NCBI RefSeq assembly: GCF_000621505.1
Contig: NZ_JHYD01000009.1
Span: forward strand, 62,001-126,000
Direction: 5' to 3'
Source: Ruminiclostridium cellobioparum DSM 1351 = ATCC 15832
GTDB taxonomy: Bacteria; Bacillota; Clostridia; Acetivibrionales; DSM-1351
Length of the DNA stretch: 64,000 nt
This document shows positions 51,822 to 62,283 of this stretch, one piece after another. The position numbers and the translations under genes were made by a program. Within the stretch, counting starts at the first letter, position 1. Each line of letters starts with the position of its first letter. Below the pieces are notes generated by a model that was given only the letters and a program-made list of their open reading frames with translations, searched no databases and was not told the origin of the DNA.

Positions 51822-54710
51822 TTATTTCTTTAAACTCTCTATAAGATCGTTGATCTCCTTTGACTGCTTCATCAATTCGTCAAGTTTTTTCTGAATTTCA
51901 TCCAGCTTGGCCTGGTCAAGCTGACCGTTTTTATCGGCCGGCGGGGTTCCGGTATCAGTTGAGGTCTGTTCGGCAGGTTGATTATTGCCTTCATTTGGCG
52001 TCTCTCCGTTTTGGTTTTCTTCCTCCCCGTTCTGTTCCTTCTGATCCACTGTAGGCAATTTATTTCCGGTCAGCTTCAGATCACCTTCGAACAGATTATT
52101 CAGCGCATCTTCAAGGTTATTTCCGATTCCATGCTTAAAATCGGTCCCGTCCTGATACCCCACTACTATCTTTTTAACCTGGGGTATTGAGGATTCGCTT
52201 TTTGACTGGATATATATTGGCTCCACATAAAGTACACTGTTCTCTATGGGTATTACAAGGAGACTGCCCTTAAATACATTGGATTTACCCTGTCCCCATA
52301 ATGTATTGTATTCGGATATTTCACTGATCTGGTTGATATTGACCTCAACCTGGTCAGGTCCCAGTATATTTGTATTTTTGGGGAAGTTGAAAAGTATCAT
52401 CTCACCGTAATTATCCTTTGAATTTCTTACAGCCAGCCAGGATATCATATTATGCTTGCCTGCCGACGGAGTGAACGGTCTCATGAGTATTAACTCTTCT
52501 GTCTTGCCCAAATCGTCGGGGAGCTTGATCATATTGTAATAGGCATCTATATCCCTGACTTTATCGGGGCTGTTCTCATCAGGATATTTTGCGATATTCC
52601 AGGCATCCTGGTTTGTATAGAAATTCGATATGTTTTCCTCATGCTCATTGGGGTCAAGATGGTATTTCTTTAAAACCTCGGTCTGTATCTTGAACAAGGT
52701 TTCAGGATACCTTGTATGCGAAGCTATATCCTCAGGCAGCGGCTCCTTTGAGAATACCTCCGGATAAACCTTCTGATATGCCTGGATTATAGGATCTTCC
52801 TTATCTATCACATAATACCTGACAGTCCCGTCATATGCGTCAACAGTTATCTTCACCGAATTTCTGATGTAGTTTATACCGTTCAAAGCTCTCAGATCGG
52901 GCTCGCTGCTCTGGGTATAGAAGTTCTGTGCATAGGGGTAGTTATCTGAGACGGTATATGCGTCCAGTACCCACTTGAGCCTTCCGTCAGAGGTTATTGT
53001 CATGGCAGGGTCCGAATCAACCTTCAGGAACGGAACTCCTTTTTGGGCTCTTTCCACAACATTCCTGTTCAGCAGTATCTGTGAATCGGAATTTATGTTA
53101 CTGGACACCAGTATGTTTGCATCCATGTACTTGGTTGCAAACAGCAATCTGTTCAGCAGGTTCAGCTTTATTTTTTCTGTATTCCCGGCCTCAAAATAGT
53201 TGACTGCAGTACCGTCATAATCAATTTCAGCCTCTTTCTTTGAAGCTTTGGGATTGACAATGACAAAGTTGTTGGTCAGTTCTCCGTAATATATCCTGGG
53301 TTCGGTAATATTGAGATTTTGCTTGTCAACTGTGTCCATTTTCAGACCGCTTAACAGGAATTCCACCTGACCCTGTGCAGTTACCTTGTTTATGGGATTG
53401 ACAACCACTCCGTAACCGTGGGTGTATTTGAAAGTCCTGTTGACAAAGTTTTGATTCTGAAGATTTGACGTGTTGATTTCTCTTGCAGAAATGAGAACCG
53501 GTATCTCTTTGCCGTTTACTGTATAATTCAAAATATCACCTGTTGAAAAGGTGTAAAAGTTTGTATTGCTTTGAAGCTGTTTATTACTGTTAAGAGTGGG
53601 GGTATAATCAACAACTCTTATGTTGTCAATGGTATTTCTGTTATTTTTGATTATTTCAGGTGTCAAATCCTCTATGGTTTTGAAATCGTACTGCTTTATT
53701 TTATCAAGTCCATAGGCTGCCCTTGTTTCAATCATATTGTTTTTCAGATAATTCTTTTCATATTCAAACTCATTTGGTTTGACAAAAACCGTCTGGATTA
53801 TTCCGGAGGTTATTGTGACCAGTATAAACAGCACAGGATAAACTGCTATGGTGAGGGCGGCTTTTTTCAGCTTTCCCTTCCACATGAAAAGAAAGGCAAT
53901 GATAACTATGGCCAGCACAATAACCGGTGCAATGGTATAAAACCTTATCCATATATTTGTACTGGAGAAGCCTGAACCGCTCACTCCCGTTTCGGTAAAG
54001 CTTGAATACAAAAGTCCCTCTCTCTGAAACTTGTAGGATACCGATTTTAGTACAAAAAATATGGCTACGTTTAACAGGTTGTGTCGGAGCAATATCTTAT
54101 CCTTAAGGGTATCTGCTGAAAAAGTGTTGTTTAAAGCCGTCAGCAGTACCAGGACATAATAAATTGCCGAATAGATCACAATGAACAGCCACAGGTTGGA
54201 TATGAAGTCCAGAAGCGACATATAAAAGGGCCTTTGGAACATGTAATACCCGATATCCTGTCCGAATTGGGGATCAACCCTTCCGAATTTAACCGAATTC
54301 AGGAACAGGAGCGCCTTGCCGTAAAAGTAATCCTTTGTCAGGTATGCTCCTATAATTCCAATGATCAAAGCAATGGGAGCATTATACATTTTTCTGGCTT
54401 CCAGATTGTTATGAGTGAAATATTTCTTTAGATTTTTGATAATAAAAATGTTTGAAATATATACAAACAAACTTATAACAACGAAGCTCAATAAAATGAA
54501 AATAATCTTATACAGCAAATTTGTTGTAAAAACCGACGAATAATCGGCTTTTGGATTCAGTTCCCTGAGCTGTATCAATTCCATATATATGGAACTGCCT
54601 ATTATGGCACCGACAATTAAAACTGCAAGTATAACTATAAATGTAATTTTGCCCGTATTGCTCTTTTTATTTTTTTCCTTGTAGTAATCATAATTTATTT
54701 CTTTTTCCAT
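51822..54710 (-). CDS. UPF0182 family membrane protein
   Basis: A 962-residue protein; start at 54710 (MEKEINYDYYKEKN) after AAAGGAGTAAAC. About seven membrane helices fill residues 20-320. A large extracytoplasmic region follows (SPDKVRDIDAYYNMIKLP, GTDFKHGIGNNLEDALNNLF). The C-terminus is a Gln/Asn/Pro/Thr-rich linker ended by a coiled-coil (AKLDEIQKKLDELMKQSKEI). Family function is unknown. Length is normal. Confidence 0.9.
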   Translation of the reverse strand: MEKEINYDYYKEKNKKSNTGKITFIVILAVLIVGAIIGSSIYMELIQLRELNPKADYSSVFTTNLLYKIIFILLSFVVISLFVYISNIFIIKNLKKYFTHNNLEARKMYNAPIALIIGIIGAYLTKDYFYGKALLFLNSVKFGRVDPQFGQDIGYYMFQRPFYMSLLDFISNLWLFIVIYSAIYYVLVLLTALNNTFSADTLKDKILLRHNLLNVAIFFVLKSVSYKFQREGLLYSSFTETGVSGSGFSSTNIWIRFYTIAPVIVLAIVIIAFLFMWKGKLKKAALTIAVYPVLFILVTITSGIIQTVFVKPNEFEYEKNYLKNNMIETRAAYGLDKIKQYDFKTIEDLTPEIIKNNRNTIDNIRVVDYTPTLNSNKQLQSNTNFYTFSTGDILNYTVNGKEIPVLISAREINTSNLQNQNFVNRTFKYTHGYGVVVNPINKVTAQGQVEFLLSGLKMDTVDKQNLNITEPRIYYGELTNNFVIVNPKASKKEAEIDYDGTAVNYFEAGNTEKIKLNLLNRLLFATKYMDANILVSSNINSDSQILLNRNVVERAQKGVPFLKVDSDPAMTITSDGRLKWVLDAYTVSDNYPYAQNFYTQSSEPDLRALNGINYIRNSVKITVDAYDGTVRYYVIDKEDPIIQAYQKVYPEVFSKEPLPEDIASHTRYPETLFKIQTEVLKKYHLDPNEHEENISNFYTNQDAWNIAKYPDENSPDKVRDIDAYYNMIKLPDDLGKTEELILMRPFTPSAGKHNMISWLAVRNSKDNYGEMILFNFPKNTNILGPDQVEVNINQISEISEYNTLWGQGKSNVFKGSLLVIPIENSVLYVEPIYIQSKSESSIPQVKKIVVGYQDGTDFKHGIGNNLEDALNNLFEGDLKLTGNKLPTVDQKEQNGEEENQNGETPNEGNNQPAEQTSTDTGTPPADKNGQLDQAKLDEIQKKLDELMKQSKEINDLIESLKK

Positions 54711-54824
54711 GTTTACTCCTTTCGCGCCCATTCCCCGGTCAAATACCCCTGAAAATAATTTTATAAAGCTTTGAGAGATGTGGTGATATCACTCATACCA
54801 CCTTCTGAGTTTATTGCATCGGCA

Positions 54825-55733
54825 TTATGAAAATAACGCTTCAACAAATTCCGTTGCATCAAACCTCTGGAGATCATCTATCTGTTCTCCCACTCCTATG
54901 AGCTTGACAGGTATATCAAGCTCGGACTTGATTGCTACCACTATACCGCCTTTTGCCGTTCCGTCCAGCTTTGTCAGAACTATACCTGTTATGTCGGCGG
55001 TTTCACTGAAGGTTTTGGCCTGGGATATTGCATTCTGACCTGTTGTGGCATCAAGTACAAGCAGGGTTTCGCGGTCGGCCCCCGGAAGTTCCCTGTCCAG
55101 AACCCTGGATACTTTTTTGAGCTCTTCCATAAGGTTCTTCTTGGTGTGAAGCCTTCCCGCCGTATCACAAATGAGCAAATCGGCCTTTCTGGACTTGGCC
55201 GCCTGCACCGCATCATATATTACCGCTGCCGGATCAGAACCCTCCTTTTGAGCTATTACGTCCACTCCCACCCGTTCGGCCCATATTTCAAGCTGGTCAA
55301 TGGCAGCGGCTCTGAAGGTATCTCCGGCGGCCAGCAGAACTTTCTTGCCCTGCTGTTTATAAAGGTTGGCAATTTTCCCTATGGATGTGGTTTTGCCCAC
55401 CCCGTTTACCCCGATGACAATGATCACAGCAGGTTTGGTATCCAGTTTAAGCTCATTTCCGCCTTTTGAAAGGATTTCCTGAAGTTCCTCCTTTAAAAGG
55501 TCTTTCACCTTCATGGCATCAATTATTTTTCTTTCCCGCACCTTGGACTTGATATCCTCTATAACCCTCAGGGTCGTGTCTATCCCAAGATCGGAAGTGA
55601 TCAGTATTTCCTCCAGTTCATCAAACAACTCTTCATCTACCTTGCCGAATGATACAAGTACCTGATCTATCTTCTCAGTGATACTTTTTCTGGTTTTCAT
55701 CAATCCGTCTTTAAGTTTATCGAAAAAGCCCAT
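54825..55733 (-). CDS. ftsY: SRP receptor FtsY
   Basis: A 302-residue SRP GTPase with N and G domains only: [51 protein letters not shown], and the closing [14 protein letters not shown]. The acidic A domain of E. coli FtsY is missing, as is normal in Firmicutes. It receives SRP-ribosome complexes at the membrane. It starts 42 bases after smc, an order conserved in Firmicutes. Confidence 0.97.
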   Translation of the reverse strand: MGFFDKLKDGLMKTRKSITEKIDQVLVSFGKVDEELFDELEEILITSDLGIDTTLRVIEDIKSKVRERKIIDAMKVKDLLKEELQEILSKGGNELKLDTKPAVIIVIGVNGVGKTTSIGKIANLYKQQGKKVLLAAGDTFRAAAIDQLEIWAERVGVDVIAQKEGSDPAAVIYDAVQAAKSRKADLLICDTAGRLHTKKNLMEELKKVSRVLDRELPGADRETLLVLDATTGQNAISQAKTFSETADITGIVLTKLDGTAKGGIVVAIKSELDIPVKLIGVGEQIDDLQRFDATEFVEALFS

Positions 55734-55774
55734 TTCAATCCTCCAAATTTTTAATGTATGTTTTTATAACTTTC

Positions 55775-58700
55775 TCAGCTTGCCTTTTCGCCCATCTTCA
55801 TGGAAACCACCTTGGATACGCCATGTTCCTGCATGGTCACGCCGTACATGGTGTCGGAGGCCTCCATGGTGCCCTTGCGGTGTGTTACGATGATAAACTG
55901 GGTCTTTTGCGAGAACTTCTTCACATACTCACCAAACCTGTAAACATTTGCATCGTCCAGCGCCGCCTCTATTTCATCCAGAAGGCAGAAAGGTGTGGGT
56001 TTCAGCCTCAGTATGGCAAACAAAAGGGCAATGGCCGTAAAGGCGCGTTCGCCTCCCGAGAGCAGCATCATGTTCTGAAGCTTTTTTCCGGGGGGCTGAA
56101 CCTCGATCTCAATTCCGCTCTCAAGTACGTTTTCCTGATCGGCAATGATAAGCTCGGCTCTGCCGCCGCCGAACAGCTCCCGGTATACTATTCCGAAGTT
56201 CTCATTTATAAGCTTGAATTGCTCAATGAACTGCTTCTTCATTATTTGAACCATTTCAGTGATGATTTTATGCAGCTTGTCCTTGGCCTGCTCCATGTCA
56301 TTTTTCTGAACAGACATAAACTCAAAGCGTTCCCTGGTTTTTATATAATCGTCAATAGCCGATACATTAACCGGGCCAAGCATTTTTATCTGTGCCCTGT
56401 AGTCATTGATTGTCTTTTGGGCCTGGGTCATGCTGGGGAGCTCTTTTTTTATTTCAAGGGCATTGGAATAGGTCAGTTCATATTCGTCCCACATCCTGTC
56501 CTGTATTGCCTTCATTTCAGCCTCTGCCCTGGTATTCCTGACATCTATCCTGTTATATTCCTCCTGGAGCAGCAGTATGGTCTTATTGGTGGAATTCAGC
56601 TTTTCAATGAAATCTGAGGATTCTTCCTCCAATACCTTCTTCTCTTCAACAAGCCTGTCTATTTCAAAAGTCTTGCCTGTTTTTTCATTCTGCAAACCTT
56701 TTATCAGATTTTCAAGACCTTCAATGGCCTGCCTGAGGGACAGAGTTTCATTGGCCGCCCGCTGCCTTTCACTTTGCTTTCTTGCAATGCTCTTTTGCAT
56801 TGCTTCTTTTTCAGAGCCGATTCTATCCATGTGTTCATTTACACTCTGAATACTTTCAACAATGGAATTGACCGAAATTTTAAAGTCGGTTATTTCCTGA
56901 TGCAGCTCATCCCTCACAGACTGGTCGGCTTTGAATTTTTCCTGGTGCTCTGCGATAATGGATTTTGTTTGGGCAATATCTTTTTCTATATTCTCAAGTT
57001 CTTCCTCATATTTTTTCTGTTCAAGGACGGTTTCCTGCTCCTGCTTTGCAATCTGAGCCTTTTCATCGTTGAGCATGCCGATTTTGGCATCTGTTTTTCT
57101 CATGTTGTCCTCAAGCATGCCCAGATGGTTTTCATCCCTTGTTTTCACAAGTTCACTGTCCCTGAGTTTATTATTTTCTTCATTATATTCTGTTTCTACC
57201 TCTGAAAGCATACTTCTCACTTCATTGATTTTGCTGCCCAGGGAAACCTCCTCTTTCTTCAGGGCTTCGACTGACGTCTCAAGTTCGGTAATTTCCCTGC
57301 TTCTGCTCAATATGCCCGAGCTTTTGTGATCATTGCTTCCTCCCGACATGGAGCCGCTTGTACTCAATATATCTCCTTCAAGCGTAACTATTCTAAAGGT
57401 ATAACCGAATCTTTTAGCGATGCCTATACCTGCATCCAGGTTTTCAACCACTGCCACCCTGCCCAGAAGATTTAAAACTATGCCCTTGTACCTGCTGTCG
57501 CAGGTGACCAGATCGGAAGCCAGACCGCAAAAGCCTTTAAATTCTTCAAGTCTCCGGATGGTATTGTCATCCAGGCGTTTACCGTTAACAGCCGTAACAG
57601 GCAAAAAGGTAGCCCTTCCTATTCTGTTCCTTTTCAAAAATTCTATTGCTTTTTTTGCATCTTCTTCGGTTGATGCAATTATGTTCTGAAGCGCGCTGCC
57701 CAGGGTCATTTCTATTGCAGTCTCATATTTTTTGTCAACTGAAATAAGCTGGGCCACCGTACCATGTATGCCGCTTCCAAATTCGCCCGAAGACTGGCAG
57801 GCGTGCATTATTTCCTTGACGCTCCTGCTGTAGCCCTCCATGCTTTTTTCCATATCCTTCAGCATCCGGTGTCTGGAGGATTTGACCTGAATATCCGTTT
57901 TAACGGTTCCGTGCTGTTTTTCCATGGTTTGCAGGGTACTCTGAAGCTCATTCCTCTCATTGCTCAGCTCCTGCATTTTTGTACTGGAATGCTTTATAAG
58001 CAGGACAGTATTCCTTATATTTTCGGCCAGATCTTCCTTCTTCATATTATCCTTGTCTTTTTCCAGCTTCAAGGAATATATTTCTGTCCCGATGGAATTT
58101 TGTCTTTTCTTAAGATTTTCTATATGATTCCTGATATTGTTTATCTGTGTCCTCTTGTCCGATTGAAGGTCAAGCTTATCCATAATACCGGCCTTCATTT
58201 TTTCAATCTGCTGTTCACTCCCGCTCAGGGTTGAAATAATTGCATCAAGCTCAGACTGGTAAGCCTCAAGCTTTTTTGAAAAATCGGCATACTGCCTTTT
58301 CAAATAATCGATTTTCCCCTGCCGGGTTTTTTCTTCCTTTAAAAGCTCTTCGGATTTGGTTTGTATTTCAGATATTTCATCATCAAGTCTCTTGATATTC
58401 TGATCAAGGCCATTGATTTTTTCATTGTTAAGATTTATTTCCGAACTGTTTTTTTCGAGATTTGTTTCAATGACATAAAACTTCTCCCTGGCTTCGGTGA
58501 TTTTTTCTTCCAGGGTCTTCAGCAGCTCGGTTTTCTGCTGGTTTTGGGCTGTAATATTTCTAAGCTTTCTCTCTTCAGCCTCTATATTATCCTTTATATC
58601 CTTGAACTGACCCTCGTATTCCTTTATCTTTTCCTTGAATTTATCTATACTGTCCAGATAGACGTTTACTTCCAGCTCTTTTAAGCCTTCTCTCAGGGAA

Positions 58701-59347
58701 AGATATTTCTTTGCTGCGTCAGACTGTTCTCTGAGGGGTTCCAGCTGACTTTCAAGCTCGTTTATGATATCGTTGATACGCACAAGATTCTGTTCGGTAA
58801 GCTCAAGCTTTCTCTCGGCCTCCTGTTTCCTGACCTTGTACTTCATTATTCCTGAGGCTTCCTCAAATATGTGCCTTCTGTCCTCGGATTTGGAACTGAG
58901 GATTTCATCAACACGGCCCTGACCGATGATGGAGTATCCGTCCCTGCCTATTCCCGTATCAAGGAAAAGCTCATGTATGTCCTTAAGCCGGCATGACGTC
59001 TTGTTTATGTAATATTCACTTTCACCTGAACGGTAGACCCTTCTTGTAATGGTAACTTCGCTGTAGGATACAGGAAGATAGTTGTCCGAATTATCAATTG
59101 TCAGAGATACCTCAGCAAAACCCACAGATTTTCTGTGTTCGGTTCCTGCAAAAATCACATCCTCCATTTTGCTGCCCCTGAGAGTTTTTGCACTTTGCTC
59201 ACCTAAAACCCATCTGACCGCATCACCGATATTGCTTTTACCACTTCCGTTAGGGCCAACTACAGCAGTAATACCTGATGTAAAATCCAGATTTATCTTA
59301 TCTGCAAATGATTTAAACCCCTGTATTTCAAGTTTTTTCAGATACAT
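55775..59347 (-). CDS. smc: Chromosome segregation protein SMC
   Basis: A 1190-residue ATPase of standard length. The N-terminal Walker A is GPNGSGKSNIGDAVRWVLGE. A long coiled coil to about residue 510, a hinge near 520-680 (HGTVAQLISVDKKYETAIE, SGSMSGGSNDHKSSG), a returning coiled coil, and the C-terminal LSGGERAFTAIALLFAI and LLDEIEAALDD follow. It loads on the origin with ScpAB and compacts DNA. rnc, often just upstream, is absent here; a terminator and an unrelated operon lie there instead. Confidence 0.97.
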   Translation of the reverse strand: MYLKKLEIQGFKSFADKINLDFTSGITAVVGPNGSGKSNIGDAVRWVLGEQSAKTLRGSKMEDVIFAGTEHRKSVGFAEVSLTIDNSDNYLPVSYSEVTITRRVYRSGESEYYINKTSCRLKDIHELFLDTGIGRDGYSIIGQGRVDEILSSKSEDRRHIFEEASGIMKYKVRKQEAERKLELTEQNLVRINDIINELESQLEPLREQSDAAKKYLSLREGLKELEVNVYLDSIDKFKEKIKEYEGQFKDIKDNIEAEERKLRNITAQNQQKTELLKTLEEKITEAREKFYVIETNLEKNSSEINLNNEKINGLDQNIKRLDDEISEIQTKSEELLKEEKTRQGKIDYLKRQYADFSKKLEAYQSELDAIISTLSGSEQQIEKMKAGIMDKLDLQSDKRTQINNIRNHIENLKKRQNSIGTEIYSLKLEKDKDNMKKEDLAENIRNTVLLIKHSSTKMQELSNERNELQSTLQTMEKQHGTVKTDIQVKSSRHRMLKDMEKSMEGYSRSVKEIMHACQSSGEFGSGIHGTVAQLISVDKKYETAIEMTLGSALQNIIASTEEDAKKAIEFLKRNRIGRATFLPVTAVNGKRLDDNTIRRLEEFKGFCGLASDLVTCDSRYKGIVLNLLGRVAVVENLDAGIGIAKRFGYTFRIVTLEGDILSTSGSMSGGSNDHKSSGILSRSREITELETSVEALKKEEVSLGSKINEVRSMLSEVETEYNEENNKLRDSELVKTRDENHLGMLEDNMRKTDAKIGMLNDEKAQIAKQEQETVLEQKKYEEELENIEKDIAQTKSIIAEHQEKFKADQSVRDELHQEITDFKISVNSIVESIQSVNEHMDRIGSEKEAMQKSIARKQSERQRAANETLSLRQAIEGLENLIKGLQNEKTGKTFEIDRLVEEKKVLEEESSDFIEKLNSTNKTILLLQEEYNRIDVRNTRAEAEMKAIQDRMWDEYELTYSNALEIKKELPSMTQAQKTINDYRAQIKMLGPVNVSAIDDYIKTRERFEFMSVQKNDMEQAKDKLHKIITEMVQIMKKQFIEQFKLINENFGIVYRELFGGGRAELIIADQENVLESGIEIEVQPPGKKLQNMMLLSGGERAFTAIALLFAILRLKPTPFCLLDEIEAALDDANVYRFGEYVKKFSQKTQFIIVTHRKGTMEASDTMYGVTMQEHGVSKVVSMKMGEKAS

Positions 59348-59426
59348 TTACACACCCCGAAAATTAGTTGATAACCTTTTTAAACTTGGTTAAATTTTAG
59401 CATACTTTAAGTCTTAAGGGAAGGAA

Positions 59427-59471
59427 ATAAAACAATACCATCAGCCCGATTCCTTTCAGACTGACGGTATT
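59427..59471 (-). terminator. Terminator after the aldo/keto reductase gene
   Basis: AATACCATCAG (59434-59444) pairs with CTGACGGTATT (59461-59471). The minus strand continues GTTTTATTT. It ends the TetR-nitroreductase-reductase operon before smc. Confidence 0.7.
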
Positions 59472-59473
59472 CC

Positions 59474-60664
59474 TCACTTTATCCTCATAAATTTTCGTGC
59501 TATTCCCACAATAGGCCTGTACAGAATACCTTCCATTTCCCGGCTGACCACTTTTAACTGGCTGCGTATGGCGATGCTCTGGGGGCAGTGACTTTCACAC
59601 TTTCCGCAATTCATGCACCGGGAAGCATAGGCCGGTTTGGCCGCCAATGCTCCAAGGCTCTGGAAATATCTTATTCTAACCGATCTGTCCTTCGTAAGAT
59701 ATTTATCATTGTAGTGTGAAAAGCAGGCCGGGATGTCCACTCCGGCAGGGCAGGGCAAACAGTAGCCGCAGGCTGTGCACGGAATCTTTGTCTTTTCCTG
59801 CATGACTTTCTTCACATTTTCAAAAACGGCAAGTTCTTCTTTTGAGAGTGAGTTGGGTACTGCATCGGAAGCCATCCGTATATTATCTGCAACCTGTGCT
59901 TCATCACTCATACCCGACAGGACCACATTGACCTCCGGATGGTTCCAAATCCATCGAAAAGCCCATTCGGCGGGGGACCTGTCCTTATCGTAATCATTAA
60001 AAGCCTTCTTAACCTCCTGGGGCAGATGCGTTACAAGCTTTCCTCCTCTCAGGGGCTCCATGACTATTACAGGAATATCCATGCTTGCTGCAAGCATCAG
60101 ACCATCTTTGGTTGCCTGGCTGTTCTCATCCATATAATTGTATTGTATCTGGCAGAAATCCCAGGGATACGCCTTGAGTATCGACTCAAAATCAGCTTTC
60201 CCTCCATGAAAGGAGAAGCCGATATTTTTGACGGTACCTTTTTCCTTGAGCTCCTCGAGCCACTTCAATACGCCAAGCCCGGCCAATCTGTCAAAGGACG
60301 GCTTATCGGTAAGCATGTGCAGGAGGTAATAATCAATATAATCAGTCTTGAGCCGGGAAAGCTGTTTTTCAAATATTTTGCGGGCATCTTCAATTTTCCT
60401 GACCATAAACGGCGGAAGCTTGGTAGCAATCCTGACCCGCTCCCTGTACCCGCCCGATAAAGCTTGCCCCAGGAGGGATTCACTTCTGCCGGCATGGTAT
60501 ATATATGCAGTGTCAAAATAATTGACACCTTTTTCAATTGAATCCCTAATCATGGCAATAGCTCTTGGCTCGTCTATACTGCCGGTCTTTGTAGGGAACC
60601 GCATGCACCCAAAGCCTAATATGGAAAGTTCCTCACCGTTTTTTTGATTTTTTCTTGTTAACAT
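59474..60664 (-). CDS. Aldo/keto reductase with C-terminal ferredoxin domain
   Basis: A 396-residue protein. Residues 1-290 are an aldo/keto reductase barrel: LGFGCMRFPT, NYFDTAYIYHAGRSE, DYIDYYLLHML, with the catalytic Tyr (in AYIYH) and Lys-type residues (IATKLPPF). The C-terminus holds two iron-sulfur-type clusters of cysteines: CTACGYCLPCPAGVDIPACF and CMNCGKCESHCPQS. Such fusions are common in anaerobes; the substrate is unknown. The SD site before its ATG belongs to the dispersed hairpin repeat. Confidence 0.92.
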   Translation of the reverse strand: MLTRKNQKNGEELSILGFGCMRFPTKTGSIDEPRAIAMIRDSIEKGVNYFDTAYIYHAGRSESLLGQALSGGYRERVRIATKLPPFMVRKIEDARKIFEKQLSRLKTDYIDYYLLHMLTDKPSFDRLAGLGVLKWLEELKEKGTVKNIGFSFHGGKADFESILKAYPWDFCQIQYNYMDENSQATKDGLMLAASMDIPVIVMEPLRGGKLVTHLPQEVKKAFNDYDKDRSPAEWAFRWIWNHPEVNVVLSGMSDEAQVADNIRMASDAVPNSLSKEELAVFENVKKVMQEKTKIPCTACGYCLPCPAGVDIPACFSHYNDKYLTKDRSVRIRYFQSLGALAAKPAYASRCMNCGKCESHCPQSIAIRSQLKVVSREMEGILYRPIVGIARKFMRIK

Positions 60665-60722
60665 ATTGACCTCCTAAGCCATATTTATGACTTTGAGCCG
60701 CAACAGCGGCAGCCAAATTCAT
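60665..60722 (-). repeat. Shine-Dalgarno-bearing hairpin repeat, copy D (before the aldo/keto reductase gene)
   Basis: The minus strand reads GCTGCCGCTGTTGCGGCTC, then AGTCATAAATATGGCTT, then AGGAGGTCAAT and the ATG. It fills the whole gap after the nitroreductase gene, inside an operon. Confidence 0.65.
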
Positions 60723-61478
60723 TTATAAATCCCTTAACCTTACTTTTGCCATGTACTCATGTCCTTCGGGCGCAGGCCCGCCGGACAAATCGAACTCGGC
60801 CGCCTTACCCTGCTGTTCTGCCGACAGCCACAGATGGCACAGTGCTATCCCGATGTCAATAATATTCATCCTTCCATATAGCTGCGCTTTTATTATATTC
60901 AGCTTTTTACGGCTGACAATGATCTCCTGCGCGTCCCCGCTGAAATACCAGGCCTGTGTATTGGCAGCCGAGGGTGCCAGTCTCACAGGTTCAAGCAGTT
61001 GTTCGGCGCCTTTGATTGAAGTAATCTCTGTCAGACTGTTCCGTTTAAACTGCTCTATGCCTGTTCTGTGAACAGGTTCGGACGGGTTTCCAAATGCCAG
61101 CATGATTACATATTCAAAGCCATCCCTGCCCTGGGGAACACTTTTGTTGGGCTTTGCTACTCCCAGCCAGCAGCTTCCCAGCTGGTTTGCCGAAAGATAC
61201 AGATCTATCTGCTGCATTATAAAGCCCGCATTTATCAAATAGCCCTCTTTTTTTTCTGAGTAAAAGGATATGTAATGAGGTGCTTTTATAGCAAAAATAC
61301 TGCTGACCTCATTACCCGACTGAATGGAAAATTCGGTTTTGATGCTTTCATCCAGCCTTTTGACACCTTGCATGAAAGTCTTAAGCTGATCAAGCTTCTC
61401 CTGTCCCAGAGGTGTCATATCAAACCTCCTGACAGATTTCCTCTTAAAAATCACACTGTAAAGCTCACCGTTGGTCAT
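60723..61478 (-). CDS. Nitroreductase-family protein
   Basis: A 251-residue flavin protein of the nitroreductase fold: FKRKSVRRFDMTPLGQEKL at the start, QQIDLYLSANQLGSCWLGVA, and APSAANTQAWYFSGD for FMN binding. It overlaps the TetR gene (ATGA), so the two are coupled. The N- and C-terminal halves place it with the putative TM nitroreductase group. It probably reduces nitro or quinone compounds with NAD(P)H; the substrate is unknown. Confidence 0.88.
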   Translation of the reverse strand: MTNGELYSVIFKRKSVRRFDMTPLGQEKLDQLKTFMQGVKRLDESIKTEFSIQSGNEVSSIFAIKAPHYISFYSEKKEGYLINAGFIMQQIDLYLSANQLGSCWLGVAKPNKSVPQGRDGFEYVIMLAFGNPSEPVHRTGIEQFKRNSLTEITSIKGAEQLLEPVRLAPSAANTQAWYFSGDAQEIIVSRKKLNIIKAQLYGRMNIIDIGIALCHLWLSAEQQGKAAEFDLSGGPAPEGHEYMAKVRLRDL

Positions 61479-62098
61479 TTACACATTCCTCCTTTACATT
61501 TTTTTATGTCCTTCAAATCATTTCCGGCCAGTATTTCATTGACAAAGCCCGTAATTCCCTCCGACCTCTGAGCTTTATCATAAAAGTCAAAGCCCGTATG
61601 TTGTTTTATAATATCGGTTTTTAAGAATACAAAATTAAAAACACCTGCTATTAAGAAGTTCTTGATGAGAATTGTTTTTGTATTGCCCTCCAGCAGTTCG
61701 TCAAGACTTTGGTTAAATTCCCGTATATCGCTCAAAATATGCGGCTGCCCGTCGTTCTCAGCCAAATTATCCAGAATTGCTATCCTGCTTATTTCGGGAT
61801 TGTCAGCTAAAAAGTCGGCAACCTCTTTTAAAATGAATGTCAGGCGTTCCTTTGCAGGACGATTTTCATATTTTTTAAGCTTTTGATGCAGCTTGGCCTT
61901 AGCTTCTACCATTACCTCGCGGACTGCGGTTTTCATCAAATTGTCCTTGCTTTGAAAGTGGTAGTTGACCATACCGTTTCCAACACCGGCTGCTTCGGTG
62001 ATTTCGGCTACTGTTATATCGCCCGGCTTCTTTCCCTTGCAGATAAGTTCCCTTGTTACATTTATAAGCCTTTGTTTGGCGGTTTCCTTTTCGTTCAT
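61475..62098 (-). CDS. TetR-family transcriptional regulator
   Basis: A 207-residue repressor; start at 62098 (MNEKETAKQRL) after GGGGGAT. The helix-turn-helix is ITVAEITEAAGVGNGMVNYHF. The C-terminal ligand domain is not of a recognised subtype. It leads the nitroreductase-reductase operon, and a large palindrome just upstream is the likely operator, giving autoregulation. Confidence 0.9.
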   Translation of the reverse strand: MNEKETAKQRLINVTRELICKGKKPGDITVAEITEAAGVGNGMVNYHFQSKDNLMKTAVREVMVEAKAKLHQKLKKYENRPAKERLTFILKEVADFLADNPEISRIAILDNLAENDGQPHILSDIREFNQSLDELLEGNTKTILIKNFLIAGVFNFVFLKTDIIKQHTGFDFYDKAQRSEGITGFVNEILAGNDLKDIKKCKGGMCK

Positions 62099-62123
62099 GC
62101 TATCCCCCATCTGCGTGCCATAA

Positions 62124-62172
62124 AAAAATTGAACGTTATACTGTATGTCATTCAGTATAGCGTTCAATTTTT
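62124..62172 (-). promoter_or_regulatory. Palindromic operator of the TetR operon
   Basis: A 49-base near-perfect palindrome: arms AAAAATTGAACG and CGTTCAATTTTT, inner TTATACTG and CAGTATAG around nine bases. On the minus strand CTATACTG could be the -10 element. It lies about 26 bases before the TetR start, as expected of an operator. Confidence 0.65.
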
Positions 62173-62283
62173 ATAATGTCAATGATATTTAAGAAAGAGC
62201 TGTAATTTCCAAACTATTTCCCGAAGTCAATTACTATCGGCTGAAAGCCGATAGTTTGGGTTTAAGGCTGAAGCTTTGGTAAA

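Noticed and set aside
55754-56617. A 287-codon open frame on the plus strand opposite smc
   Set aside because: It mirrors the conserved C-terminal part of SMC and shows no family motif.
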